DNA of 64,000 nucleotides from Isoetes taiwanensis (taxonomy: Eukaryota > Streptophyta > Lycopodiopsida > Isoetales > Isoetaceae). The stretch spans positions 2,400,091 to 2,464,090 of the forward strand of contig JAJEKV010000067.1 of assembly GCA_021234155.1 (NCBI GenBank). Reading direction: 5' to 3'. Shown one piece after another: positions 36,979 to 47,513 of this stretch. A model generated the notes under the pieces. That model was not told where the DNA came from, ran no database searches, and was given only the letters and a program-made list of their open reading frames with translations. Both the position numbers and the translations under genes were made by a program. Within the stretch, counting starts at the first letter, position 1, and each line of letters starts with the position of its first letter.

Positions 36979-38098
36979 TATATGCTCTCACCGATTATGA
37001 TAGGGTTCATTCCCTGCTCTTGGCTCATTTCCAGATATCATTGGTGTTGCTTCTAGAGTGGCTTGTGAATCGTGGTGAACATGAACAAGCATATAGTTTT
37101 TTTCGTGAGGTATTTTTCAGACCTAACGCCTTTAGTTTTGGTATTATCATTCGTGGTCTTTGTCAAGCTGGTGAAATCCAGGAAGCAATAAATCTTTTTA
37201 AAGAGATGATGAGAGAACAATTGTGAGGGAGCTCCAAGACATTTCTGCCAATGATGATAACAACATGCGCCTTAGCATATTGGACAGTCTTTTTAAAACA
37301 AGCAACTTCAGTGAGGCCATTAAGCTTTTTCATGACATAACTAAAAAAAGATTTCAAACTGATATAGTTGCTTGTGAGATCTTCATGGATGGGCTCTGCA
37401 AAGCTGGCCATCTGGACAGGGCAGAGAAGATATTTCAAGAACTGCTGGATAATTGCAAAAAAGTTACTGTCTTTACTTATACTGTAATGATTACAGGGTA
37501 TTGCAAGGCGAGGCAATTTGGCAAAGCTGACCAGCTGCTTGAAGACATGGCAGCTGTTGGTTGTGTCCCTAATGTAGTGACTTACACTTCTTACTTGAGT
37601 GGCCTTTGTGCTGCAAATCGAATTGACAAAGCTATTGAGCTGATCAAAGTAATGGCCAGGCATGGTTGTTCTTCATCTTCATTTACATATACAACACTTA
37701 TCAATGGATGTTGCAAGAACCATAGATCACATACTGTGCCAATTAATCTGTGCCAATTAATCTGGCTCTGCAAAAGAGGGAGCCAGCAGATTAAGTGAGT
37801 GGATTGGACCCTGCTTCTCTGGCTGCATATCAAGGGGTGTTTATGGGTAGTTTGAAACATGAGCTCTTGGATGCTATGCAAGGGACAATGCAAGCTATGC
37901 TAAAATTTGACATTTGACATTTTATGCAAAGCAGCAGGATTCTCTAAGGAGATTCAGGTGTGTCATCTAGTTAGCCGAATTTGGCACCTGCGTATGCAAT
38001 TTATGGTCTGCTGCCTCAATTTAAGCTACTATATTGTGAGACCTGGTGGATTGAACAATAAGGAAGGTGGCCAGTACAAAATCATTGCTGAAAAAGGT
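36979..38098 (+). pseudogene. P-class pentatricopeptide-repeat protein, frameshifted
   Basis: Three consecutive plus-strand frames together read as a PPR protein. Frame 1 (to 37,226) includes a motif with NAFSFGIIIRGLCQAGEIQE. Frame 2 (37,223-37,798) holds clear 35-residue motifs: FMDGLCKAGHLDRAEKIFQE, FTYTVMITGYCKARQFGKAD, VVTYTSYLSGLCAANRIDKA and FTYTTLINGCCKN. Frame 3 (about 37,801-38,098) continues with SLAAYQGVFMGSLKHELLDA and TFDILCKAAGFSKE. The motifs are tandem, about 35 aa and without PLS spacing, so this is the P class: helical-repeat RNA-binding proteins that usually act in mitochondria or chloroplasts. Two frame breaks and no clear organelle-targeting start mark it as a pseudogene or captured fragment; the full protein would normally be longer. 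It sits inside a Copia LTR, next to a foldback element. Confidence 0.85.
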
Positions 38099-38690
38099 TA
38101 GTTTTCTATGATCAGTTTTGCACTTACTAGATAACTAAGATCCATTTTATTTTTTGTCAGGGGATATAAAGGGACGGGATCCATAAGTCGCCGCTGTTGT
38201 TGTTGCCTGTGTGGATGGACTTTGTACTCCGAATGTGACATTTGAAATTTATTGTGATATCCTGCAACCACCTTTAAATGGCCTAAAAGATATTGTGTCA
38301 TTAGACCCTCACAACAATTAGCATGAAATGGTGAAGTCTATGGAAAAGGTGATCCTTAACATTGATGAGCTTCTACAACGACCTGCACCTTTTATCATAG
38401 AGCCAGTGTGCCACCACAACACACACAGTTGTTTATTGTTGCGTGGAAATGTTGTTCTGCATCGTTATTATTTACCTTGGTTTCTTCAAAGTCCTACTAC
38501 AGCAAAGATTTCTATGAGATATGTTTTTTCACGTTCTATTGCATGTTGAGCAAGAATTTATATATATGGTGTTTCAACTTGTAATAGTGCTCAATGGATG
38601 TTTCTTCATTTCTCGATGTTAGGTGGAAGATTTTCCCATTTTCTTTCTGCCTTAGTTAGGGCCCGAAGGGCCCAAAATTTTTTTTAATAT
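38099..38690. other. 3' flank of PPR fragment
   Basis: No further PPR motif. A plus-strand frame at 38,328-38,549 is unassigned. GGGCCCGAAGGGCCC (38,659-38,673), a 6-bp stem with a short loop, precedes the foldback element. Confidence 0.4.
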
Positions 38691-39148
38691 AACAATCAAC
38701 ACACAACTACCATTAACATTATTAACATAAACCATTGCAATTTGATACATTTAAATTAAAATCCCCCTTAAACCCCCTTTGGTTTGGGTGCATATTCACA
38801 CGGGGGGTTACGTAGGGCAGCGAGAGCCCCAAAAATATATTTACAATACATGTACAAAATTAACACCATTAAGTATATTCTCTCAAACCTTATAGTATTT
38901 TCCAAACTTTAATATACAGTATACAAAAACTTGTACATGCATACCCCACAAACGAGGATCGCTACGTACGGTCCAGATCTTGGAATAACGGGCAAATATG
39001 CCCATCCGACAGCTCTCGTTGCCTGGAGTAACCCCCCGTGTGAATATGCACCCAAACCAAAGGGGGTTTAAGGGGGATTTTAATTTAAATGTATCAAATT
39101 GCAATGGTTTATGTTAATAATGTTAATGGTAGTTGTGTGTTGATTGTT
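38691..39148. mobile_element. Foldback/MITE-like element with 121-bp perfect inverted repeats
   Basis: The arms 38,691-38,811 and 39,028-39,148 are exact reverse complements over 121 bp, and pairing continues imperfectly for about 16 bp into the loop (GGCAGCGAGAGC / GCTCTCGTTGCC). The central 216 bp hold no gene. No clear target-site duplication lies at the arm ends. A decayed half copy is at 4,605-4,880, so it is a family, not a local accident. It abuts the resumption of the Copia LTR on the right. Perfect arms suggest recent insertion or gene conversion. Confidence 0.85.
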
Positions 39149-39857
39149 GTGGGTTCGCTCATGATCACTTTCTTTAGCCTTCCTGTCTGCGGTTGTCTTG
39201 CAGCTCTCATGCTTCTTCGTTTTGAAAACTTCCTGTATATTACTCTCCCTTAGATGCCCAATCAATCGTTGATATGTTTGCTTGGAGGCCTTTTTTTTCA
39301 TGTTTTAGTTGTGTTAGAATTTAGTTCAATATGGAATTCAATTGTAACTAATGCCTTAGCTTAGATGGATCACTATTTAAAACCAAATGAATTCCATCTT
39401 TCACCTTTACTTCCAATGGTTTAAATTTTATCAGAGCACAACACAATGAATATGAAATAGCCTCGATTAAATCAAGCAACTTCTTCAATTCAACTTGTCG
39501 ACCTCATCCAATCACTGTCACCACTGTGTATATATCCATTCGATCCTTTTTAAAGCTTAAATAGTTTAGATCCAATCGGTTAGCAGTCGGTTCCGGATCT
39601 CGGCGCCGGATCGGTCGGTCTTTGCCTCCATTTTTATATATTATATATCCCACAGGCTTAGCTCTAGACTTTTGACTTCTCGAACCATTGGAATAACAAT
39701 TGCAAATAAATTTGTTTGAATATGAATACCTTAGGGCATATGATTTTACAACCATATAGCATAGCAAAGCTTTGACCTAATTCACTTCACAGCCTTTCAT
39801 ATGAGAACAACTGCTAATCTCCCTTAACATATATGATAATCATTGTCAACTCCAACA
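39149..39857 (-). mobile_element. Copia LTR E2, part 2
   Basis: Continuation of the LTR after the 2.7-kb insertion, matching 33,236-33,939. It ends, as LTR start on the minus strand, with TGTTGGAGT at 39,857 beside the polypurine tract. Confidence 0.7.
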
Positions 39858-40835
39858 TTCCTCCTTTATCATATATGTCTGTAATCAGAGAGAGTCTTTA
39901 AGCTGCAGTCAAAACGTTTAAGCCATCTCTGAACTTTGTAAACTTATTTTCAATTAGTGCTTTAGTAAACACATCAGCTATTTAATTTGAAGTGCTAATG
40001 TATTCCATCTGGATATATTTCTTGCCTGCCAGTTCCCTGATAAAGTGCATGTTCAACTCTATATGCTTGGTCCTTTCATATTCACAATTGCCATACAACT
40101 TTGACTGTCAGTTAAAATCTTTGTTGCCTCTGTTTGAACACATCCTAGTTCTTCTAATAATCTTCTGAGCCATACTACTTCTTTAGATGCTAGAGAGGCA
40201 GCTGAATATTCTAGCTGAAGACATTGCTACTGCACTTTGCTTTTTGGTTCTCCAAGATATAGGTCCACCTGCTAGAAAAATAACATATCCAGAAGTTGAC
40301 TTTCTCATACTTAAGTCCAAGTCTGCATCACTGTATGCTTCCATTTTCAAATTAAAATTGTTAATTCTGATTCCAAAATCTCTGGTTCCCTTTAAATACC
40401 TCAAAATTCTTTTTCCTGCTATCCAATGTGCTTGGCTGGGATTGTGACATCTCCTGCTCAAGATATTTACTGCATATGCTATATCTGGTCGAGTATTGTT
40501 TGACAAATATAAAAGACAACCTATGAGAGCCCTGTATGGTATATCTTCCATTTCTTTTGTTTCTGACTCAGTTATTCAATTCCCCTTCGATAAACTAAGA
40601 GGTGGCAATAAATTTGTGAATCCAAGCTTCGATTCTATATTGATTCTATATTCCTAGAATTGTGAGAGACCCCAAATCGTAGATCCAGAGTCCATTTTTA
40701 TAGATCATGTGGCAAATAAATTATCTGTTGTCTTTTTATACTTTTCAGTGGGAAAATTTACTGGTTTTGGTTCAGTTGAATCCTTAGCCTCTTGATTCCC
40801 AAGACAATAGAAGCTCAAATAGTCTTGGGCCAATA
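39858..40835 (-). pseudogene. Copia E2 RT end and RNase H (best-preserved frame)
   Basis: The 122-codon minus-strand frame at 40,183-40,551 is the cleanest Copia piece in the window. It reads [20 protein letters not shown] then [13 protein letters not shown], which is the RT-RNase H linker typical of Copia, then [34 protein letters not shown] and [14 protein letters not shown]. Relative to E1, the AYSDADW-GGD segment has lost three residues (TGG-GG), removing a Trp and an Asp region of the RNase H site. The next stretch (WLRRLLEELG) is out of frame. Upstream, an in-frame TGA separates it from the rest of RT. Non-functional. Confidence 0.85.
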
Positions 40836-41269
40836 TGCATTTGCTAGCATGTTAGAGTGATTGAATATCCGCAAGAATACGTTAAATTTAAATGGGATAT
40901 TTTAATGCTATGGCCATCTTAACTTTGTCTGCTACAGGTTATAGTAGTTTCACTACTTGTTGGATTGTCAGAGTCTCACATTCCAAGGATCACATGGTTT
41001 TCAGCTATTCTAGCACTCATTGGCATCGGGCTTCTAGAATTTAGTGGACCTCCTGCTTTGGTAAAATATTGAAAACTCACAACAATGAAGAGCAGATCTT
41101 TGAACAGTTTTACTGATGTATTTATCTTAATCTAAAGATACTACGCATTGTATCATGCAAGAGTAAAGCTTGCCAAATGAACTGTTATATGCCCATATGC
41201 AAATGATGATACTTTTCCATTTTCAAGTTGTAACATATCTACAAAAAGATTCATAATTTTGCAATAGAA

Positions 41270-41489
41270 GAAGAAGAAGAAGAAGAAGAAGAAGAGATTT
41301 TAACGTCACGCCACAAGGCAGCGTCCTATCGGACATGTGACACTTTACAACACACCCAGATGGGTCCTGCCCCCACCACTTTACATTGCTGAAGTGGGTC
41401 CTTCCCCCACCAACTTTACATTGCATGGCCACTTTCACAACGAGGCGTTGAACCCGTGACCTTGGGTATGGCAGTTTAACGTCTTACCA
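41270..41489 (-). mobile_element. tRNA-derived SINE
   Basis: A 220-bp insertion; the empty site GCAATAGAATGGAGATATG is at about 35,905. On the minus strand it begins with an A-box-like GGTAAGACGTT (41,488-41,478). About 32 bp later comes a B box GGTTCAACGCC (41,454-41,444), the two internal promoter elements of RNA polymerase III. It ends in a (TTC)n tail (plus-strand GAA repeats, 41,268-41,295). The body has a ~35-bp internal duplication (TGGGTCCTGCCCCCACCACT at 41,360 and TGGGTCCTTCCCCCACCAAC at 41,395). No clear target-site duplication was found. There is one copy in the window. Confidence 0.8.
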
Positions 41490-42072
41490 TGGAGATATGC
41501 TAGATCTAGCAGTCTAATATTTTCGGCCACCATATCTTGAGTAGAAGTCCACTTAATTCAAAAGCACCACTGACCTGAGAATGGTCTAGATTTTTCTTGT
41601 GGAACTTCAAGGGTGTTTTAGACTTGTTATTAGCACGACCTTTATTTCCGAATAAGAACATCATTTAGAGCAATTAGGATGAAGCTATCCTGAGAACAAT
41701 GGAAAGTTAGTACCCAAAAAGTGTGAATCTATAAATTATGTACGAATTTGCAAAAGGTGTAAACCTCTAAATGGTAGACAACTCTTCGGCCCAAAATAGA
41801 AGTAACTTTAAACAACGGTGGATGTTCCTTATCCACTTAAAAAACATCATCACCACATAAAAAAAAACATCAACAATCACCAAAACAATACCTCCACATT
41901 TCTACATGTACATTTCTTTGTAAACTCCCTAATAATCATATGTGGACTTATCAAAACCATAGTTTTCCACTGTGGACCAAATATTAAGGTCAGTGTGTTC
42001 CTTGCGGGTGGTGCAACCATCCATATAACAGATTCACAGACAAACAGGGATTTAACTGATAAGGCAACCGAG

Positions 42073-42171
42073 AGAATAGAATAGAATAGAATAGAATAGA
42101 ATAGAATAGAATAGAATAGAATAGAATAGAATAGAATAGAATAGAATAGAATAGAATAGAATAGAATAGAT
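42073..42171. repeat. (GAATA)n microsatellite
   Basis: About 19-20 perfect GAATA units between GCAACCGAGA and TAACCCAAGC, in repeat B. Longer and purer than its block 1 counterpart at 12,413. Confidence 0.95.
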
Positions 42172-42206
42172 AACCCAAGCAAATCAAGCGATTCTCAGGT
42201 ATCCTC

Positions 42207-42828
42207 AGTATCTTCTGTTACTAGGAGCCTGAACTTGCGTATTATAGGGGTTGCAGAGGCAGAAGATGATGCCCTTTCTGATATGGATGCTGCTTTGCAT
42301 TTTTTCACTGATGTCATGCATGTGAAGGCTGGTGGAGTTGTCTCCGCTACTAGGGTGGGAGCGGCAAGACCTGATCGTCCTCGCCATCTTTTGGTTCGGT
42401 TTCAAGACACTCTTAGCCGCTTACATGTTCTTCAGCATGGAACCCATCTCAGAGGGACTAGTTTCTCAGTACAGGAGGACCTCTCCCCTCTTCAATTGTG
42501 TAACCGTAAGGAGGAGCTCTGCAAGGTGAGGGCAGCCCGCCTGCAAAAGAAATGGGCAGTGTACAGAGGAGGCGCAGCAATTATTCTAGATCAATGGCCT
42601 TCCACTTGGACTGGCTATGTCTAGATAATTTTAGAAGCATAAATTTACCACTAGCATTAGCATTATCTTCTCTTATTCTTGGTAGCCTTTTAATATTTGG
42701 TTATTGTATTTGGTGATGGGGCCTAGTCCCCGGGTTTTAGATGGGCTGTTGCCCTTGCATGTGCCGTCCCATAACCCGTTGGGTTCCCGTGGACGTAAAA
42801 ATTCTTATCTTATCTTATCTTATCTTCA
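42207..42828 (+). mobile_element. ORF1-only LINE-like element (half-LINE type), intact frame
   Basis: A 0.62-kb insertion in repeat B; uninterrupted copies read TATCCTCTTCATGATAA. It has one open frame that ends with a stop at 42,624 and reads back without a stop to the left junction. Residues LNLRIIGVAEAEDD, SATRVGAARPDRPRHLLVRF, FSVQEDLSPLQLCNRKEEL and VRAARLQKKWAVYRGGAAII follow the order of the RRM and C-terminal domains of L1 ORF1p-type RNA-binding proteins (LRIxGxxE, RVG, RP-VRF, EDLSP, R-L--AR). After the stop come about 200 bp of 3' UTR with ACCCGTTGGGTTCCCGTGGA and a (TTATC)n tail at 42,810-42,827. No endonuclease or RT follows, so this is a nonautonomous element that would need another LINE's RT. 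A second copy with the same architecture is at 55,285-55,840. The family name is uncertain, but the domain resemblance is good. Confidence 0.65.
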
Positions 42829-43839
42829 TGATAAAAAATAATTATCAAAATAATCAAGTCTCATTTTGTTCATCATCTCTGTATGTTCGTCATATAACAA
42901 CTCCAAACGACATTGTAGCTCTCCTTCTGTCCTTTCTTCTAATTTTCTTTGAGGTGAATGTAAAAAGAGAAAGATGAAAATTTAGTTTTGATCGACACCA
43001 ACAAGATAATTCTCCTCACATTGGTAAACTGATGCTCTTGATAAACGAGGCTTATAAGTTATCAACAAGAGTTTGTGTAGGCTCTCTGACTTTATGCATC
43101 AGTTGCAACAACTGACAAGCCAAAACCCCAGGGTAGTTTTGAAAATTTATGAGTTTTCCTATTTTATTTTGTAATGCACTGTTTTCTATTTCAGAAATAC
43201 TGTTATAGCTATAGATCAGTCTATAGAAAGTAAAGCAATTGACTTCCTTTTGAAGGGGGCAACCTAAGATTATTGGTTTTGTATGTTTTGCTTGTTATAT
43301 GTGTTGAATCACTTAGTATAATTTGGTGCTTCTTTGCTATAGAGAGAGATAGACATTCAGGGATTTCAAAGCTCATTATACATCTTTGGTTCCTGAATGC
43401 AATAATGTCGTCGGCCTGTGCTGCTTTTTTTATTTTATTTTTATTTTTTGGAGGGTAAGCATATGATATATATTAATTAAAAAAGGGTACTATTGCATAT
43501 GTTTCCTATATATAGAAATAGTAAGCAATGAACACAATTACCAAGTTAGACAAGGATAAGCCTTTGCAAGTTGAATCCTCAGGATCATCCTTGGAGAGAC
43601 CACTAAGGTGTCCCTCCAAGGTGGAATGATACCACCGAAATGACAAAAAATAAAACAACTTTACTTAAACCAATAAAAGCATGTCAAGCCACACATGTCC
43701 GTTGGGTGCCCTAAATCTTGCCCGCGGAGGAAACCATGTCCCAGGAAAACATGTTGTCGAGAAGTTGTCCAGTTGCAAACGCCGGATTTCAGATCCTAGA
43801 TGGCAAAGGGAAGGATTAGAAATTCATTTTGCCCAACGT

Positions 43840-44002
43840 TTTCAATTTCAAGTTTTGATGCGCGTAACAAATGCATTCTTTCAATTTCAAGTTCCCACGA
43901 ATGCCTTGCAACCCTTGTTATGCTTTCAATTTCAGGTCTTGATGCATGTAACAAATGCATGCTTTCAATTTCAAATTTCCATGAATGCCTTGCAACCCTT
44001 AT
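43840..44002. repeat. 84-bp tandem duplication inside repeat B
   Basis: Same pair as at 14,683 and 47,894. Units contain AACAAATGCATTCTTTCAAT / AACAAATGCATGCTTTCAAT and GAATGCCTTGCAACCC. Confidence 0.9.
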
Positions 44003-44078
44003 AATTCATATGAAATTGATATACTCTCCATTTGATATGAAGTTAGTTCTTCTAATTTTAGCTTTACAAGAATTTATT

Positions 44079-44098
44079 GCGGCGGCCTTCGCCGCCGC
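44079..44098. other. GC-only hairpin in AT-rich repeat
   Basis: GCGGCGGC-CTTC-GCCGCCGC is a perfect 8-bp stem with a 4-nt loop in AT-rich surroundings. The copy at 48,131-48,153 has one stem substitution (GCTGCC). Block 1 has a non-pairing GAGGCCTCACACGC instead. Confidence 0.75.
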
Positions 44099-44199
44099 TA
44101 TTTTGTGCTTTTTTAGGTTGTGTAAGGTACTATGGAATTTGGAATTGATAATGAGATAAGAGGGTAAAAGAAGGAACAACGCAAAATGTACATTCTCGT

Positions 44200-45000
44200 G
44201 ATAAGGACTCGTGATATACGAACACCTAAACACTAGCAAAATAGAGCAAAATGTGCATTTTTTCCACATCAGTATTTGGACTTCATAACTCTCGCATCTT
44301 AATAGTTTTGGCTTAGTTGTCTTGCAATTGCGAGTTGAAGCATGACTATAGCACGTGTTCCTTGCTATGTCAAAATGACAAACTTATAACTGGGGAACAT
44401 GTCATCTTGCTTACGTTTCTTGACCGGAACTATATCAAGACTTAGCACTCCCTAAATGAGACGAAGGGAAATATGCCATCCAAATAGATCAGCTCAGTTA
44501 CATCCCATCCCATTTCTAGAAGTTGTGCATATTTACCCCAATCAAAATTGTTCTACTCGCGATATATGCACACCTAAACACCGACAAAATAGAGCAAAAT
44601 GTGCATTTTTCACGTCAATATTTGGACTTCATAATTCTAGCATTTTAATAGTTTTGGCTTAGTTGTCTTGTAGTTGCGAGTTGACACATGACTATAGCAC
44701 GTGTTCTTACAAACATCAGTGTTTGGACTTCATGATTCTAGCATCTTAATATTTGTGGCTTAGTTGTTTTGCAGTATCAAGTGTCAGGCTCCCTTGCTAT
44801 GTCAAAACGACAAACTTATAACTGGGGAGCCTGTCATCTCGCTTAAATTCCTTGATTAGAACTATATCAAGACTTAGCACTCTCTAAATGAGACGAAGGG
44901 AAATATGCCATCTAAATAGATTAGCTCAGTTACATCCCATCCCATTTCTAGAATTTGCGCATATTTACTCCAATCAAAATTGTTTAGAACTTTATATTCT
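44200..45000. repeat. Tandem units in core of repeat B
   Basis: Units with AGCAAAATGTGCATTTTT, GGACTTCATAA, TTTTGGCTTAGTTGTCTTG, GACTATAGCACGTGTTC, ATCAAGACTTAGCAC and CATCCCATCCCATTTCTAGAA recur two to three times. Block 1 counterpart: 15,040-15,800. Confidence 0.75.
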
Positions 45001-46227
45001 ATTTTACCCATTATGTTCAATATCGATGCTTTTCATTGTTTTTGGATTCAATTGATCAATTTGCAAATTAACTAGGCATTTATTACTTCATTTAAGCTAA
45101 TGCTTCATGAATTTCTTCGAAATTACAGCATCTAAATATTGCTAGCTTAGTTGCTTTGTAGCCGTCGCATTGGACTTGTGAGCTAAAGCATGCGTTGCGT
45201 AAAAAATACTATCTATCTGTCTTAATTGAACGAAAACAATTTATAAAACCTAGGGAGTATATCTGATAAATGGGGAAAGAAAAAAGACTAGTATGACTAT
45301 CGTATGGCCGTAAGAAAATGGAAATAGATTTAAACACACTATCGTTGCAAGCACAAGGAATATGTTAAACATCAAAACTAAAATAAGCAATTTAAGCTCG
45401 TTGAAAATATATTTGCATTTGTAAGAAAACTTTAAAGGCCAAATAAGCAATTTAAGCCTCTTCACAATTCTTTCCTCTTTACTATAAAGCAATAGGTAAA
45501 TTGGCTGCCAGTAAACAAAATAACTTAGAGATGATACACAAATTGTAAGCCATGAATTTGGTCAGACATACTTGGGGAATTGGCAGTGTAAAAGCTTGAA
45601 TGGGCCCTTTGAAGCGTTTTAGGTGGAAATAGGATGCCATGTGGATCCCACTTCCATGTGGATCGATTTAATCATATATACAACTGATGTTATCTGGGAT
45701 ATAACATGTTTTAAGGACAACATGTGTAGAGAGATTGTCGTATCGTGAATATTTAGCTAGCTGGTTATGCAATACTCTGCAAGAATGTGACAAAATAATA
45801 GGATTTATCAGACGTGGAGGTACATTCACATAACTGTCATGGAACTTACTTGGTCATGAAGTTTATAGGGAAATCAAGGTTACTCCAGTACAAAAATCAT
45901 TTTTCATGGCAGTCTGGCAGTCCGGCAACGTGCCTTTGGCTCCATGAACGCTACTGAAGGCTTACTATGCTAATATTAGAGATAAACTTGATACTTTTTT
46001 AAATGGACTTAAACAAAGCAACTGCTTGCAACAATTGCCACCATCAAGCAACCCAGTTAATTCAACTACGTTATGGACTGTGTTTGTGATGATATTAGCA
46101 CGTAGAGATAGATGTTGAATGGCCTCTAAGATAGAATAGAGAAGGTATTTTTCTGTCTTTGGAAAAGATGCATATTAACTGAAATCATCCATCGTGCAAT
46201 CCCCAAAAACAGGGCATCCAACATGCA
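45000..46227. other. Non-coding core between B copies
   Basis: Contains the intact target site of LINE-A (CATGTGTAGAGAGATTGTCG, 45,721-45,740). No protein frame with a recognisable product. Counterpart of 15,800-16,553 plus 18,507-18,985. Confidence 0.5.
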
Positions 46228-46518
46228 TTTGCTAGCATGTTAGAGTGATCGAATATCCGCAAGAATACGTTAAAATTAAATGGGATATTTTAATGCTCTG
46301 GCCATCTTAACTTTGTCTGCTACAGGTTATAGTAGTTTCACATTTCTACATGTACATTTTTTTGTAAACTCCCTAATAATCATATGTGGACTTATCAAAA
46401 CCATAGTTTTCCACTGTGGACCAAATATTAAGGTCAGTGTGTCCCTTGCGGGTGGTGCAACCATCCATATAACAGATTCACAGACAAACAGGGATTTAAC
46501 TGATAAGGCAGCCGAGAG

Positions 46519-46748
46519 AATAGAGGGAAGAAGCTCAAGGTTACATTGTAAAGTCGTATCATTGTTCTTCACTTGCCCCTCGCAAGAGGCGATTGATTTT
46601 TGAGGAGTTTTTGGATGTGCACTCTTATGCTTAGGCAGGTTGCTTCACTCGGTGGGTCTCTGCTTATCCGCTGAGATTTTATTCATGTCTCTGCATTTAT
46701 ACTTGTATTTGATTCTTTGATTGAATAAAGTCTGACGTCCTTCAACAA
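46519..46748 (+). mobile_element. Retrotransposed 3'-end fragment
   Basis: 230 bp absent from the three paralogous loci, inserted at the left edge of the GAATA array. Its plus strand ends with a polyadenylation signal AATAAA (46,724-46,729) followed 14 bp later by A5. It looks like the 3' end of a reverse-transcribed transcript, either LINE or gene. Its target-site duplication would be hidden in the repeated GAATAG. The source is not identified. Confidence 0.5.
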
Positions 46749-46750
46749 AA

Positions 46751-46835
46751 ATAGAATAGAATAGAATAGAATAGAATAGAATAGAATAGAATAGAATAGA
46801 ATAGAATAGAATAGAATAGAATAGAATAGAATAGA
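46751..46835. repeat. (GAATA)n microsatellite
   Basis: About 17 perfect units, immediately after the 230-bp insert, followed by TAACCCAAGCAACTC as in the paralogous loci. Confidence 0.95.
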
Positions 46836-47479
46836 TAACCCAAGCAACTCAAGTGATTCTCAGGTATCCTCTTCATGATAAAAAATAATTATCAAAATAA
46901 TCAAGTCTCATTTTGTTCATCATCTCTATATGTTCGTCATATAACAACTCCAAACGACATTGTAGCTCTCCTTCTGTCCTTTCTTCTAATTTTCTTTGAG
47001 GTGAATGTAAAAAGAGAAAGATGAAAATTTAGTTTTGATCAACACCAACAAGATAATTCTCCTCACATTGGTAAACTGATGCTCTTGATAAACGAGGCTT
47101 ATAAGTTATCAACAAGAGTTTGTGTAGGCTCTCTGACTTTACTCATCAGTTGCAACAACTGACAAGCCAAAACCCCAGGGTAGTTTTGAAAATTTATGAG
47201 TTGTCCTATTTTATTTTGTAATGCATTGTTTTCTATTTCAGAAATATTGTTATAGCTATAGATCAGTCTATAGAAAGTAAAGCAATTGACTTCCTTTTGA
47301 AGGGGGCAACCTGTATCCTAGAATTTCATTGCAAGATTATTGGTTTTGTATGTTTTGCTTGTTATATGTGTTGAATCACTTAGTATAATTTGGTGCTTCT
47401 TTGCTATAGAGAGAGATAGACATTCAGGGATTTCAAAGCTCATTATTCCTGAATGCAATAATGTCGTCGGCCTGTGCTG

Positions 47480-47513
<34 letters not shown>

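Larger units (their letters stand above)
40836..44150. repeat. Repeat B, first direct copy (block 2)
   Basis: A long non-coding repeat running from the TTTGCTAGCATGTTAGAG landmark to CTTTTTTAGGTTGTG and AAGGTACTATGGAAT. It contains the SINE, a GAATA array, the ORF1-only element, the 84-bp tandem pair and a GC hairpin. A second, shorter copy lies at 46,228-48,197 in the same orientation, with 2.1 kb of non-coding DNA between. The arrangement resembles long terminal repeats around a non-coding core (a LARD-like layout), but no TG..CA ends, PBS or PPT were found, so I only call it a direct repeat. Confidence 0.7.

Noticed and set aside
41877-42187. Ser/Ile/Leu/Phe/Tyr-repeat open frames across the GAATA arrays
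   Set aside because: Pure microsatellite translation, present at every paralogous array.
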